From: Arthrobacter crusticola
GTDB lineage: Bacteria > Actinomycetota > Actinomycetes > Actinomycetales > Micrococcaceae
DNA length: 64,000 bases
Reading direction: 5' to 3'
Assembly (NCBI RefSeq): GCF_004357995.1
Contig: NZ_SMTK01000003.1
Coordinates: 248,001-312,000, forward strand
Of this stretch, positions 34,954 to 43,516 are shown in pieces (position 1 is the first letter of the stretch; each line of letters begins with the position of its first letter). A program made the translations under genes and the position numbers. The notes below the pieces were generated by a model, which made no database searches, was not told the origin of the DNA, and was given only the letters and a program-made list of their open reading frames with translations.

Positions 34954-35931
34954 TTGGCTAGTCAGGATTGGGTCGATAAGGATTTTTACAAGATCCTCGG
35001 TGTCTCCAAGGACGCAACGGACGCCGACATCAAGAAGGCGTACCGCAAACTCGCCCGCCAGCACCACCCTGACCAGAACCAGGGCGACGCCGGGTCCGAA
35101 CGCATGTTCAAGGACGTCTCCGAGGCCTACTCCGTCCTGTCCGACTCCGAGCAGCGCCAGCAGTACGACGCCATCCGCGCCATGGGCGGCGGCGCCCGCT
35201 TCACCGCCGCCGGTGCCGGGGCGCCGGGCGGAAGCGCTGGCTTCGAGGACATCTTCGGGAACCTCTTCGGCCAGAGCGCAGGGCCCCGCACCCGCGGCGG
35301 CAACGGCTACAGCAACCTCCCGCCCGAGTTCGCCGATCTCTTCGGCGGCGGCGGCGGGTTCGGCGGCGGCTTCGACGCGCCGCCGCGCAAGGGCGCCGAC
35401 CGCACCGCCAGCACCACCATCTCCTTCGCCGGCTCCATCAAGGGCACCACCATCGGGCTGCGCGAGCCCTCCGGGGAGGTCATCGACGTCCGCATCCCCG
35501 CCGGCATCAAGGACGGCCAGAAGGTACGGGTGCGCGGGCGCGGCCAGTCGGGGCCGGCGGGCAACGGCGACCTTATGGTCACTGTGAACGTCAAGGACCA
35601 CCCGATCTTCCAGCGCGACGGTGACAACATCAAGGTCCACGTGCCCGTGACCTTCCCCGAGGCCGCACTCGGCGCGCAGATCGAGGTACCGACCATCACC
35701 GGCGACCTGGTCAAGATGAAGGTTCCGCCGGGAACGCCCTCGGGCAGGACTCTGAGGCTCAAGGGCCGGGGGGTGTCCACGCCGAAGGTGACGGGGGACC
35801 TGCTGGTGACCATCGACGTCGTCGTACCCCAGAACCTCTCCAAGGAGGCCGCCGCCGCGGTCGAGGCGTTCGCCGCCGCGACCGCCGACGCCAACCCCCG
35901 CGCCGGGCTGGCGGCCAAGGCCCGGCTCTAA
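34954..35931 (+). CDS. DnaJ-family co-chaperone without a zinc-finger domain
   Basis: 325 residues. J domain with His-Pro-Asp at residues 38-40, a Gly/Phe-rich region (about 70-150), then the DnaJ C-terminal peptide-binding domains (about 150-310). The four CxxCxGxG repeats of class A DnaJ are entirely absent, so this is a class B (CbpA-like) protein. It feeds substrates to DnaK and stimulates its ATPase. The start is TTG 34954 (GGAG about 9 nt upstream, same AATTGGC context as the HU start). A separate nested hairpin lies between grpE and this gene. Confidence 0.9.
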   Translation: MASQDWVDKDFYKILGVSKDATDADIKKAYRKLARQHHPDQNQGDAGSERMFKDVSEAYSVLSDSEQRQQYDAIRAMGGGARFTAAGAGAPGGSAGFEDIFGNLFGQSAGPRTRGGNGYSNLPPEFADLFGGGGGFGGGFDAPPRKGADRTASTTISFAGSIKGTTIGLREPSGEVIDVRIPAGIKDGQKVRVRGRGQSGPAGNGDLMVTVNVKDHPIFQRDGDNIKVHVPVTFPEAALGAQIEVPTITGDLVKMKVPPGTPSGRTLRLKGRGVSTPKVTGDLLVTIDVVVPQNLSKEAAAAVEAFAAATADANPRAGLAAKARL

Positions 35932-35979
35932 CCGCAACCCCGTCCGCCCCGCGCGGAACCGGAAGGAGGCAACCGCACG

Positions 35980-36402
35980 ATGGATACCACGATGCCCATC
36001 TACGTCATCTCGGTCGCCGCCGAGCTGGCCGACATGCACCCGCAGACGCTGCGCCAATACGACCGGCTCGGGCTCGTCACGCCGAGCCGGGCGCCCGGGC
36101 GCGCCCGGCGGTACTCCCAGAAGGACGTCAGCACCCTCCGCGAGATCCAGCGGCTGTCCCAGGAAGGGGTTTCCCTCGAAGGGATCCGCCGCATCCTCGA
36201 ACTCGAGAACCAGGTGTCGGCGCTGCAGCAGCGGGTCCGGGAACTGACCTCCGAACTGGCGCAGCGCCGCGGCCAGCCCGATCCCAGCCGGGTGTTCGCC
36301 GCCGGGCTGGCCGGCGACGTCGTCACCCTGGCCCGGGGCCAGCGCCCGCGGGCCCGCAGCCAGGCCGTCATGGTCTGGCGCCCGGACCTCGCCGGCAACT
36401 GA
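35980..36402 (+). CDS. hspR: Heat-shock repressor HspR (MerR family)
   Basis: 140 residues. A MerR-type helix-turn-helix is at about residues 8-50 (YVISVAAELADMHPQTLRQYDRLGLVTPSR) and RARRYSQKDVSTLREIQRLSQEGVSLEGIRRIL follows, as in HspR. It binds HAIR palindromes and represses chaperone genes; DnaK is its co-repressor in Streptomyces. ATG 35980 (GGAGG upstream) is used; ATG 35992 gives a form starting MPIYVIS that fits equally. Candidate targets in this window are dnaK (32115-32189) and clpB (48562-48582). Confidence 0.94.
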   Translation: MDTTMPIYVISVAAELADMHPQTLRQYDRLGLVTPSRAPGRARRYSQKDVSTLREIQRLSQEGVSLEGIRRILELENQVSALQQRVRELTSELAQRRGQPDPSRVFAAGLAGDVVTLARGQRPRARSQAVMVWRPDLAGN

Positions 36403-36476
36403 GCAGACCGCACAGCCCGGTGGATTCCCGCGGCCAAAATCTGGAAATCGCCGCACCCGCAGGGCACACTAGAGGC

Positions 36477-36518
36477 ATGCTCCGCTCCCGCCCCCGCTCC
36501 CCGAGGACCCTGTACTGA
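36477..36518 (+). CDS. Possible 13-residue leader peptide
   Basis: ATG 36477 opens a frame MLRSRPRSPRTLY ending TGA at 36516-36518, whose last base is the A of the ATG of the next gene (TGATG). CACACT (36465-36470) ends 6 nt before the ATG, the leaderless pattern seen many times in this window. So translation of the short ORF could hand ribosomes to the membrane-protein gene. It could also be chance. Confidence 0.4.
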   Translation: MLRSRPRSPRTLY

Positions 36519-37081
36519 TGGACGGATTCCTTCAGCTGCTGATGGTGTTCGGCATCATCCTGCTCCTCATGGGCCTGACCTCCACCGCGCTGCTCTGGCT
36601 GGCCGTCCGGCGGATCCGGCGCTCGGGACTCATGCGGCGCGCGGCCGACAACGGCGTCCTGACCCTTCACTCCCTCGCCATGGACCGGACCGTCCGGGAG
36701 CCTGCCCGGCTGGCCCTTGAGCTCCGCCGCTCCAACCAGGCCAACCGGCGGGCCCTCGCCGAAGCCGTGCAGCGCGGCTGGCCGGTGGGCAACCTGCCCG
36801 CCGCCGCCGAAGAGCTCGAGCGGGCCGCCGCCTCCGTCGGGGACCACCTGCGCATGGCCGACCGGGAGCCGAACCGGGCCCTGAAGCGGGAACTGACCGC
36901 GGACCTCGCCCGCTACGTGCGCTCCCTTGAGGGACTCTCCGTTGACCTCCGGCGCTGCCTGCTGCGGGGTTCAGGCTCCATGGACCGGCTCGAGCTGGAA
37001 CGCAGCGGCGCCCGGCTGAGCATGGAGATCAGCGCCATGCATTCGTGGCTTACCGCCTACGGGGTCCGGAGGGCGTCATGA
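36518..37081 (+). CDS. Small membrane-anchored protein of unknown function
   Basis: 187 residues. One N-terminal span (FLQLLMVFGIILLLMGLTSTALLWLAV, residues about 4-30) is followed by a charged, helical region (about 35-185) rich in Arg, Leu and Ala, with heptad-like spacing. I do not recognise a family. It is followed, 41 nt after its stop, by a coiled-coil protein, perhaps one envelope-related unit. GAGGA lies 10 nt before the ATG. Confidence 0.7.
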   Translation: MDGFLQLLMVFGIILLLMGLTSTALLWLAVRRIRRSGLMRRAADNGVLTLHSLAMDRTVREPARLALELRRSNQANRRALAEAVQRGWPVGNLPAAAEELERAAASVGDHLRMADREPNRALKRELTADLARYVRSLEGLSVDLRRCLLRGSGSMDRLELERSGARLSMEISAMHSWLTAYGVRRAS

Positions 37082-37121
37082 CGGCGCCGCTCCGCCGCTC
37101 CTAGGCCCCGGCAGGGCAGCG

Positions 37122-37820
37122 ATGTCCCTTTCCCGGCGCATCTCGCGGATCGTCCGCGCCAACAAGGCCGCCGTCCAGCCCGTCGAGGACCCCCGGGTGA
37201 CCGCCGCCAACGCACAGCGGGCGCAGCACGCGGCCCTGGACTCCGCGCGGCGGGGAGCCGCCGATGTCGCCGCGCACCGACGCCGCCTCGAAATCCTGGC
37301 CGGTGAGGCCGCCGCGCGGGTGCGCCACTTCGAGGCGCACGCCGCCGCCGCGGTCGCCCGCGGCGATGACAACGCCGCCCGGGAGGCCCTGCGCGGCCAG
37401 CTGGGTGCCGCGAAGCACCTGCAGACTCTCAGCGGGCAGCTCCAGGAGATCGATGTGCAGGCCCGGCGGCTCGCCGCCGACGTCGCTCGGCTCGAGGAAC
37501 GGATGTCCGACAGCTGGCTCCGGCACCAGGCCCTGCTGGCGCAGCACGCCGCGGCCGAGGCCTCGGCGCGGGCCCAGGAGGCGCTGCGCTCCTCTGCGGG
37601 CCCGATCGGGGGAGGGGAGCTCGCCGCCCGGGAGGCCGAGCGGGAGGTGCGCCGCCTGCAGGCACTCGCCGCCGCCCGTGAGGAACTGGCCTGGTCGGAT
37701 CCGTCCTCACAGCGGGTCCAGGAGGCGTTCGAGGAGCTTGAGGCCGACTCCGCCGCACGCCTGGAGCTGGCCCGGCTCAAGGAACAGCGGGCTAGAGGCT
37801 CTCGTCCCGGGCAGCAGTAA
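37122..37820 (+). CDS. PspA/IM30-like coiled-coil protein
   Basis: 232 residues, almost wholly alpha-helical with long Ala/Glu/Arg heptad runs (AAHRRRLEILAGEAAARVRHFEAHAAAAVARGDDNAAREALRGQL), as in PspA/Vipp1 proteins that bind and protect the cytoplasmic membrane. The opening MSLSRRISRIVRANKAAVQPVEDP matches the family's amphipathic N-terminal helix layout. PspA-family is my best match, from composition and layout rather than a diagnostic residue. It is convergent with and overlaps the 3' end of the next, leftward gene by 29 bp. Confidence 0.7.
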   Translation: MSLSRRISRIVRANKAAVQPVEDPRVTAANAQRAQHAALDSARRGAADVAAHRRRLEILAGEAAARVRHFEAHAAAAVARGDDNAAREALRGQLGAAKHLQTLSGQLQEIDVQARRLAADVARLEERMSDSWLRHQALLAQHAAAEASARAQEALRSSAGPIGGGELAAREAEREVRRLQALAAAREELAWSDPSSQRVQEAFEELEADSAARLELARLKEQRARGSRPGQQ

Positions 37821-38361
37821 GGGCCCCCAGCACCGCGTCGTCAATATCGTCGACCGTCTTTAGGCGGATCCGCCAGCGGAATGGATCATCCTTGGCCGCC
37901 CGCGCCGGCTCGGCGCGCGGATCGTTCGGGCGCGCGAAGCGCATGAACACGTCGACGGCGGACTTCGTCGCCGGGGTGACCTGCGCGAACTTCCGGCGCG
38001 CCGTCTGCAGTGAGATGTAGGTCTTGCGCATCTGCACCTCGACGCCGTCGGCCTCGAGCGCCCAGGCGAGGAGCCGGTCGCCGATGGGACGCAGCGCCTG
38101 CCGGTCCGCGTACTGGCCCTCATACAGTTCGTCGACCGAGCTGAGGATGAAATCCGGGTAGCCGAACATCGCCCAGTCCACGCTCATCAGGCTGTAGCCG
38201 GTCACTCCCTGGGGCTTCAGCCAGGCCGCCAGCGCCGCCCGGGAGTGGACGCCGGCGCCGCGGGCCGCCTCCACCCACTCCTCGACGCTGCGGCCCGTGG
38301 TGCGCTGGAGCCGTTCGGCATTCGTATCGGCCATCGCCTGCCAGGTCTTTATCTCGCCCAT
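37792..38361 (-). CDS. DUF5655/DUF4287-type protein
   Basis: 189 residues from ATG 38361 beginning MGEIKTWQAMADTNAERLQRTTGRSVEEWVEAAR, a DUF4287-like N-terminus with LKPQGVTGYSL, and a C-terminal DUF5655-like half (FRWRIRLKTVDDIDDAVLGAL). TACGCT (38368-38373) ends 6 nt before the ATG (leaderless). The longer open frame to 38952 is a shadow of the divergent SDR gene. Role unknown. Confidence 0.82.
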   Translation of the reverse strand: MGEIKTWQAMADTNAERLQRTTGRSVEEWVEAARGAGVHSRAALAAWLKPQGVTGYSLMSVDWAMFGYPDFILSSVDELYEGQYADRQALRPIGDRLLAWALEADGVEVQMRKTYISLQTARRKFAQVTPATKSAVDVFMRFARPNDPRAEPARAAKDDPFRWRIRLKTVDDIDDAVLGALTAARDESL

Positions 38362-38412
38362 TGCCCCAGCGTAGCCGGACCGCCCCCTCCGCTGCGTTGG
38401 TACACTCGCCGC

Positions 38413-39093
38413 ATGGAGCTGAACGGATCCCACTTCCTCGTCGTCGGTGCCACCGGAGTGCTGGGATCCGCGCTCGCGCGCGGTCTCGCCGCCCGCGGCG
38501 CCCTGCTGACCCTGAGCGGACGGTCGGAGGCCAAGCTGGCCGCCCTGGCCGGTGAGCTGGGCGGTGCCGCCGCCGGCACGGTCGCGGCCGACCTCGGCCG
38601 GCTCAGCGCGCCCTCGGACATCGCGGCGGCCGCCTACGGCCGGGAGCTGAACGGCATCATTTTTGCCGCCGGCGTCGTCGCCTTCGGGCCGGCGGCGGAG
38701 GTCGACGACGACACACTCGATGAGCTGATGCTGGTGAACCTGCTCGGGTACATGCGCCTGATGCGCGAGCTGGCGCCGCGGCTGGCCGAAGACTCCGTCG
38801 TCGTCCAGCTCAGCGCCGTCGTTGCCGAGCGGCCCACCGCGGGCATGGCCGCGTACTCCGCCACCAAGGCGGCACTGAGCGCCTACGGCAAGGCGCTCGG
38901 CCTCGAACTGCGCCGCCAGGGCTCCCGGGTGCTGGACGTGCGTCCCCCGCACACGGAGACCGGCCTGACCGAACGGACCCTCGCGGGCACCGCCCCGCGG
39001 CTGCCGCAGGGCAAGGACCCGCAGGCCGTGGCCGAGCGCATCATCGCCGCCATGGCGGAGGACGAGAAGGACCTGGCCTCCACGGCGTTCTAA
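38413..39093 (+). CDS. SDR-family oxidoreductase
   Basis: 226 residues. NAD(P)-binding GATGVLGSALARGLA near residue 12, then NGIIFAAGV, Ser in VVQLSAV, and the catalytic Tyr-x-x-x-Lys in AYSATKAAL. It is shorter than typical 250-residue SDRs at the C-terminus. The substrate is unknown. ATG 38413 has TACACT (38401-38406) ending 6 nt before (leaderless), which rules out the upstream frame from 38245. Confidence 0.88.
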   Translation: MELNGSHFLVVGATGVLGSALARGLAARGALLTLSGRSEAKLAALAGELGGAAAGTVAADLGRLSAPSDIAAAAYGRELNGIIFAAGVVAFGPAAEVDDDTLDELMLVNLLGYMRLMRELAPRLAEDSVVVQLSAVVAERPTAGMAAYSATKAALSAYGKALGLELRRQGSRVLDVRPPHTETGLTERTLAGTAPRLPQGKDPQAVAERIIAAMAEDEKDLASTAF

Positions 39094-39114
39094 GCCGCCG
39101 GAGGCCGCCGACGG

Positions 39115-40047
39115 TCAGGTCTCACGGGGCGCCAGTGGAGGCAGGCGCCCCGGGTCGGTCTCGAGGGTGGAGCGGTCCCAGCCGGCGGCGTCGGCGGCCG
39201 CTTCGTACGTTGACCTGAGGAATTCAAGGACGGTGGCGTCCGGATCCGCCGAGCGCCTCACGGCGTCGTAGGGGAGCAGGAACAGGCCCAGGTCCTTCCG
39301 GTAGGAGGCCTCCGGGGGCCCGGCGGAAACGGCCGGGTAGCCCTCCGGCTCGGGATACGCATAGGAGTAGAAGGAACCCTCGGGGGAGCCGCCGGCCCAA
39401 AAGCCGCTGCTCCACAGTTCGTGGGAGTAGCCCTCCACCATGACCCAGTCGGGGCAGTTCGGCACGCCCCCCGGGTGCGGGGGAGCCGGCCGGCCCGAGA
39501 ACCGGGTGCAGGCCAGGTCCATCCCGCCCCAGAAGAAGTGCACCGGGCTCGACTTGCCCGCGAAGGAGGATCGAAACAACTGCAGCACCCTCGCGGCCTG
39601 GGTGAGCTGCTGCCAGAACAGGTGCACCGCGTCGTGATCGTAGGAGCGGTTCTCGTGGTCGTCAGCGAAGGGGACCGCCGGATCGACTTCGTTGGGGACG
39701 GCGCGGATCGCCACGGGGATCCCCAGCTCCGCCAGCACCGCGGTGAGCTCGCTGTAGAACTGCGACACGGGTTTGGGCTCCAGCGCCACCACGCCTTCCC
39801 TGCCGCCACTGTGGCGCACGCGGAGGGTGTCGGTGATGAAGTCGAACTCGATATCGAAGGTCGACTGCCCGCAGGGCACCGTCGAAGTGCCCAGGCCCCG
39901 CGGGCTCACATACAGCGGCACCTGCCACCAGTGGTTGACCAGCGGAGCGTGGGCCATCCGGATCTTGCCGACGATCTGCAGCCACATGTGGAGGGTGGCG
40001 CGGGTGTCATCCCAGTCGTCCACCAGCAGCGCCGGCCAGCGGCTCAC
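39115..40047 (-). CDS. DUF5996 family protein
   Basis: 310 residues, starting WPALLVDDWDDTRATLHMWLQIVGKIRM, the recognisable DUF5996 opening, with WWQVPLYVSPRGLGTSTVPCG, FDIEFDFITDTL and WGGMDLACTRFSGRPAPPHPG. Conserved aromatic and acidic residues suggest an enzyme, but no activity is known to me. GTG 40047 overlaps the stop of the upstream gene (40044-40046) as GTGA, so it is coupled to the reductase-like gene. Confidence 0.85.
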   Translation of the reverse strand: MSRWPALLVDDWDDTRATLHMWLQIVGKIRMAHAPLVNHWWQVPLYVSPRGLGTSTVPCGQSTFDIEFDFITDTLRVRHSGGREGVVALEPKPVSQFYSELTAVLAELGIPVAIRAVPNEVDPAVPFADDHENRSYDHDAVHLFWQQLTQAARVLQLFRSSFAGKSSPVHFFWGGMDLACTRFSGRPAPPHPGGVPNCPDWVMVEGYSHELWSSGFWAGGSPEGSFYSYAYPEPEGYPAVSAGPPEASYRKDLGLFLLPYDAVRRSADPDATVLEFLRSTYEAAADAAGWDRSTLETDPGRLPPLAPRET

Positions 40048-40652
40048 GCCACGACCTTAATGTTGACGGACCGGGTGTTCAGGGACGACATCAGGTTGAA
40101 CGCCAGGAAGGAGTAATGCTCGGCGCTGCGGGCGGTGGAGATGTCGCCGAGGTCGAGTTGGTTCTCCCTGCTCCAGCCGAGGTCCGAAAGGAGTCCGGCG
40201 ACCGTCTCCTTCGCCGCTTCGTCGTTGCCGGACAGGAACACGGTGCTTTCCGCGGCCCGCGATTCGGGTCCGGTCATGGCCGCGACCGGCATGGTGTTCA
40301 GCGTCTTCACCACCCGGGTGGCGGGGAACTGGGCCTGAAGTGCGGCGCCGAGGCTGGCGTTGGGATAAGCGAGTTCGAACGCCGGGGTCAGGGCATTGCC
40401 GACGTCGATCAGGAGTTTTCCGGCGAGGGAGTCGCTGAACGGCCCGAGGATGTCCTGGGCCGCATTGCCGGGAAGGGCCGAGACGACGACGTCGCCGGAT
40501 GCAATCGCCTCCTGCATTCCCACCACCTTCGGGGCGAAGCCATCCTTCCCCGCGGGGTCACGGGCGCCAAGGACGACGTCGTGGCCCGCATCGAGCAGAC
40601 CGTCAGCGAGGGCGGTGCCGACATTTCCTGTTCCAAGTACTGCAATTTTCAT
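40044..40652 (-). CDS. NADPH-dependent F420 reductase-like protein
   Basis: 202 residues. Rossmann start KIAVLGTGNVGTALADGL and LGARDP as in F420:NADP oxidoreductases (NADP-binding domain-only proteins), with ALPGNAAQD and KTLNTMPVAAM. ATG 40652 has AGGAGA 6 nt upstream. It may reduce a flavin-type or other cofactor; true F420 dependence is not shown by sequence alone. First gene of a two-gene leftward unit with DUF5996. Confidence 0.82.
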   Translation of the reverse strand: MKIAVLGTGNVGTALADGLLDAGHDVVLGARDPAGKDGFAPKVVGMQEAIASGDVVVSALPGNAAQDILGPFSDSLAGKLLIDVGNALTPAFELAYPNASLGAALQAQFPATRVVKTLNTMPVAAMTGPESRAAESTVFLSGNDEAAKETVAGLLSDLGWSRENQLDLGDISTARSAEHYSFLAFNLMSSLNTRSVNIKVVA

Positions 40653-40919
40653 TGGTTCTCCTAGCCCGGAGGAATCGAGGGACGGCCGGGACGGGATTGG
40701 AAGTGTCCGCGGCGGCAGGAGCTAAAGGGCTGACCTGAATTTATGTTCCATGCCCGGCCCGGTAAAGGATGCGCGGATCATTACGCGCGGAAAACCGCGC
40801 CGCAGTCGGGGCGCACCCCGGAGGTATGGCCCCTTCGGCGGCAGGGGTGTAGAACTAGACGCGCCGGGGAATCGCTGCGCACACTCGGAGCCCGCAGCGC
40901 CCGGCGGGAAGGAACTGCA

Positions 40920-41267
40920 ATGAGCGATGTCCACGGGATCGTTCCCACGGCGGCGCCCTCGGGCACCGGCTGCGCCGAGTGCCTCGGCAGTCATGGGTGG
41001 TGGCTGCACCTGCGGCGGTGTGCCCAGTGCGGGCACATCGGATGCTGTGACTCCTCGCCGAACCAGCATGCGAGCCGGCATGCGGCGGAGACCGGCCATC
41101 CCATCATCGCCTCCTTCGAGCCGGGGGAGGACTGGTTCTGGAACTATGAGACCGGAACCTACACGAATGGAATGAAGCTTGCGCCGCCCCAGCACCGCCC
41201 GTTGAAGCAGAGCTCGCCGGGGCCGGCAGGGGCCGTTCCCCGCGACTGGGTCACGAAACTCCACTGA
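40920..41267 (+). CDS. UBP-type zinc-finger protein
   Basis: 115 residues. CAECLGSHGWWLHLRRCAQCGHIGCCDSS and HASRHAAETGHPIIAS supply the Cys/His ligands of a ZnF-UBP fold, normally a ubiquitin-tail binder in eukaryotes; the bacterial role is unclear. The rest (FEPGEDWFWNYETGTY) is the usual companion segment in actinobacterial members. ATG 40920 has AAGGA 6 nt upstream; the longer frame from 40743 is unsupported. Confidence 0.88.
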   Translation: MSDVHGIVPTAAPSGTGCAECLGSHGWWLHLRRCAQCGHIGCCDSSPNQHASRHAAETGHPIIASFEPGEDWFWNYETGTYTNGMKLAPPQHRPLKQSSPGPAGAVPRDWVTKLH

Positions 41268-41310
41268 ACCGCTCCAGGGAAGCACTCCGCGCTCCGCCCG
41301 GACCGGCGGC

Positions 41311-42228
41311 CTACCCGGTGGGCAGGCCCGTGCGGCGGTAGGTGAGGTCGAAAACCATGCGCCCGGCCTCCAGCGCCTTGTTCTCGAAGCTGGTCAGCGG
41401 GCGGTCCTCGAACCGCGGAGCCCAGCCGCCCAGGGTGTCGGTGCCCTCATTGATTCCGGTATTGCCGGTGCTGACGGGGTCCTTGCCCTTCCGGACCGGG
41501 GCGCCGCCGACGACCGATTCCACCCCGCTTTCCCACACCTGGGTGAGGGGGCTCATCTCTCCGGTGCGCTCGCCGGCGTGGAGGTTGGCGAACATCGGTG
41601 AGGCGTTGAGGACAGAGCGCATCTGCACGGCGTAGTCGGACCAGTCGGTGGCCAGCCTGAACAGTCCGCCGGGTTCAAGCACCCGGGCGGCGAGCTCGAC
41701 GAAGCTTTCCTTCACCAGGCGCCGCTTCCGGTGGCGCACCTTGTGCCAGGGGTCCGGGAAGTAGACCCAGAGCTCGCTGAGCGAGGCCGGACCGAGCATT
41801 CCCGCCAGAGCCTCGGGGGCGTTGACCTGGGCCACGCGGACGTTGGTCAGGCCTTTCTGGCTGATCCGCAGCATCGTCTGGGCCAGTCCGGGGCGGTACA
41901 CCTCGAGGGCCAGGAAATTGCGGTCCGGGTTCAGCTCGGCGGCGTGGGTGATCGCCTCGCCGAGCCCGGAGCCCACCTCCACCACGAGCGGGGCGTGCCG
42001 GCCGAAGGCCCCGGCGGCATCGAACCGGTAGTCCGGGTCCACCGACGTATCGGCGGACACGCGCGGCACTTCGATCAGGTAGTCCCCGGCGAGCTCGGCC
42101 CACGCCTCGCGCCGGCGGCCCTGGAGCCGGGATCCGCGTCGCACGAAGGACACGGGGTGGCCGCGGGGCGGTTCGGGTGTTTCGGGATCTGCCGGGGTGG
42201 TTGCCGGGGCGTTGGGCTCGGTGCTCAT
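41311..42228 (-). CDS. trmB: tRNA (guanine-N7-)-methyltransferase
   Basis: 305 residues. It methylates G46 of tRNA. VVEVGSGLGEAITHAAELNPDRNFLALEVYRPG is the SAM site, and YFPDPWHKVRHRKRRLV is the TrmB signature. Residues 1-45 are a Pro/Ala-rich extension and a C-terminal segment after about 230 is longer than in E. coli, both usual in actinobacteria. ATG 42228 chosen; TAGCCT lies 8 nt upstream. The extra frame to 42360 is not supported. Confidence 0.94.
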   Translation of the reverse strand: MSTEPNAPATTPADPETPEPPRGHPVSFVRRGSRLQGRRREAWAELAGDYLIEVPRVSADTSVDPDYRFDAAGAFGRHAPLVVEVGSGLGEAITHAAELNPDRNFLALEVYRPGLAQTMLRISQKGLTNVRVAQVNAPEALAGMLGPASLSELWVYFPDPWHKVRHRKRRLVKESFVELAARVLEPGGLFRLATDWSDYAVQMRSVLNASPMFANLHAGERTGEMSPLTQVWESGVESVVGGAPVRKGKDPVSTGNTGINEGTDTLGGWAPRFEDRPLTSFENKALEAGRMVFDLTYRRTGLPTG

Positions 42229-42277
42229 CACCCTCAAGGCTACCGCCCGGTGTGCCCGGCGCGCGGCTGCCGGGCGC

Positions 42278-43516
42278 CTAGCCGATGCCCGCCGCGGCGA
42301 GGGACGCCAGCCGGGACAGGGCCAGCTGTGCGTACAGGGCGGCGCCGTCGGCCAGGACATTGTCGTCGAACACGGCCAGGGGCGAGTGGTTGAACGGCGC
42401 CGACTGCGGGTCGGCGCCCGGAGGAGTGGCGGCGAGGAAGACGAAGCTGCCGGGGACCGCCTCCAGGATGCGCGAGAAGTCCTCGGAACCGCTCAGGGGC
42501 TGCTGCATCTCCGCGTACCGGCCGGGGCCGAAGAGCGCGGCAACCTGCTCCTGCGCATGGAGCGTCTCCGAGAAGTTCGTCACGGTCAGCGGGTACTCGG
42601 TCTCGTAGTCGACGTCGGCCTCCAGCCCGTGCGCCTCGGCGATGCCGCGCACCAGACGCGGGGCGATGGCAGCCATCTTCTCCCGGTTTTCCGCCGAGAA
42701 GGTCCGCACGGTGGCCTCGATCCGGGCCGTGTCGGGAATGATGTTCCGCTTCGTGCCCGCCCGAAGCACCCCGACGGAGATCACCACCGGGTCGAACATA
42801 TTGAACTGCCGGGTCACCATCACCTGCAGCTGCGTGACGATTTCGGCGGCCACGGTGACCGGGTCCTTCGCGGTGTGCGGGGCGGAGCCGTGGCCGCCGG
42901 CGCCGCGGACCGTCACCATGAGCCCGTCCGAGGCCGACATCAGCGTGCCGCCCCTGCTGGCGAAGATCCCGTTGGGCAGCAGCGAGGAGGTCACATGAAG
43001 GCCGTAGGCCGCATCCGGCAGCCGGCCGGAGGCTTCGAGGATGCCCTCGCGGATCATCACCGCCGCGCCGTCGTACCCCTCCTCACCGGGCTGCAACATG
43101 AGCACGACGTCGCCGGCCAGCTCATCCCGGTGGGCGGCGAGCAGGCCGGCGGCGCCGGCGAGCATCGAGGTGTGCAGGTCGTGCCCGCAGGCGTGCATTA
43201 CGCCGTCGACGGTGGAGGAGAACGGGATCCCGGTGCGTTCCTGCACGGGCAGGGCGTCCATGTCGCCGCGCAGCAGCACCGTCGGCCGCCGCCCTGCCGA
43301 GGCGGCGGTGCCGCGCAGCACGGCGGTGACGGAGGTGGTCTCCGTGCCTAGGGCCACCTCGTACGGGAGCCCCTCAAGGGCTTCGAGGACCTTCTGCTGC
43401 GTCCGCGGCAGCGACAGCCCGATCTCGGGTTCCCGGTGGAGGCGGTGCCGCAGATCGGTTAGGCCGCCATGGAGCTGGCGCGCCTCCTCGAGCAGGCTGG
43501 CGGGGGTGGCGGTCAT
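42278..43516 (-). CDS. M20-family amidohydrolase
   Basis: 412 residues. Metal-binding residues of M20 amidohydrolases: RGDMDALPVQE, MHACGHDLHTSML, GEEGYDGA, and C-terminal SGSEDFS. Family members hydrolyse N-acyl amino acids, hippurate or indole-3-acetyl-amino acids; the substrate cannot be told. GGGAGGA 7 nt before ATG 43516. Confidence 0.92.
   Translation of the reverse strand: MTATPASLLEEARQLHGGLTDLRHRLHREPEIGLSLPRTQQKVLEALEGLPYEVALGTETTSVTAVLRGTAASAGRRPTVLLRGDMDALPVQERTGIPFSSTVDGVMHACGHDLHTSMLAGAAGLLAAHRDELAGDVVLMLQPGEEGYDGAAVMIREGILEASGRLPDAAYGLHVTSSLLPNGIFASRGGTLMSASDGLMVTVRGAGGHGSAPHTAKDPVTVAAEIVTQLQVMVTRQFNMFDPVVISVGVLRAGTKRNIIPDTARIEATVRTFSAENREKMAAIAPRLVRGIAEAHGLEADVDYETEYPLTVTNFSETLHAQEQVAALFGPGRYAEMQQPLSGSEDFSRILEAVPGSFVFLAATPPGADPQSAPFNHSPLAVFDDNVLADGAALYAQLALSRLASLAAAGIG

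Noticed and set aside
38362-38952. Longer N-terminus of the DUF5655 protein
   Set aside because: It is antisense to the SDR gene; ATG 38361 has a -10-like hexamer 6 nt upstream.
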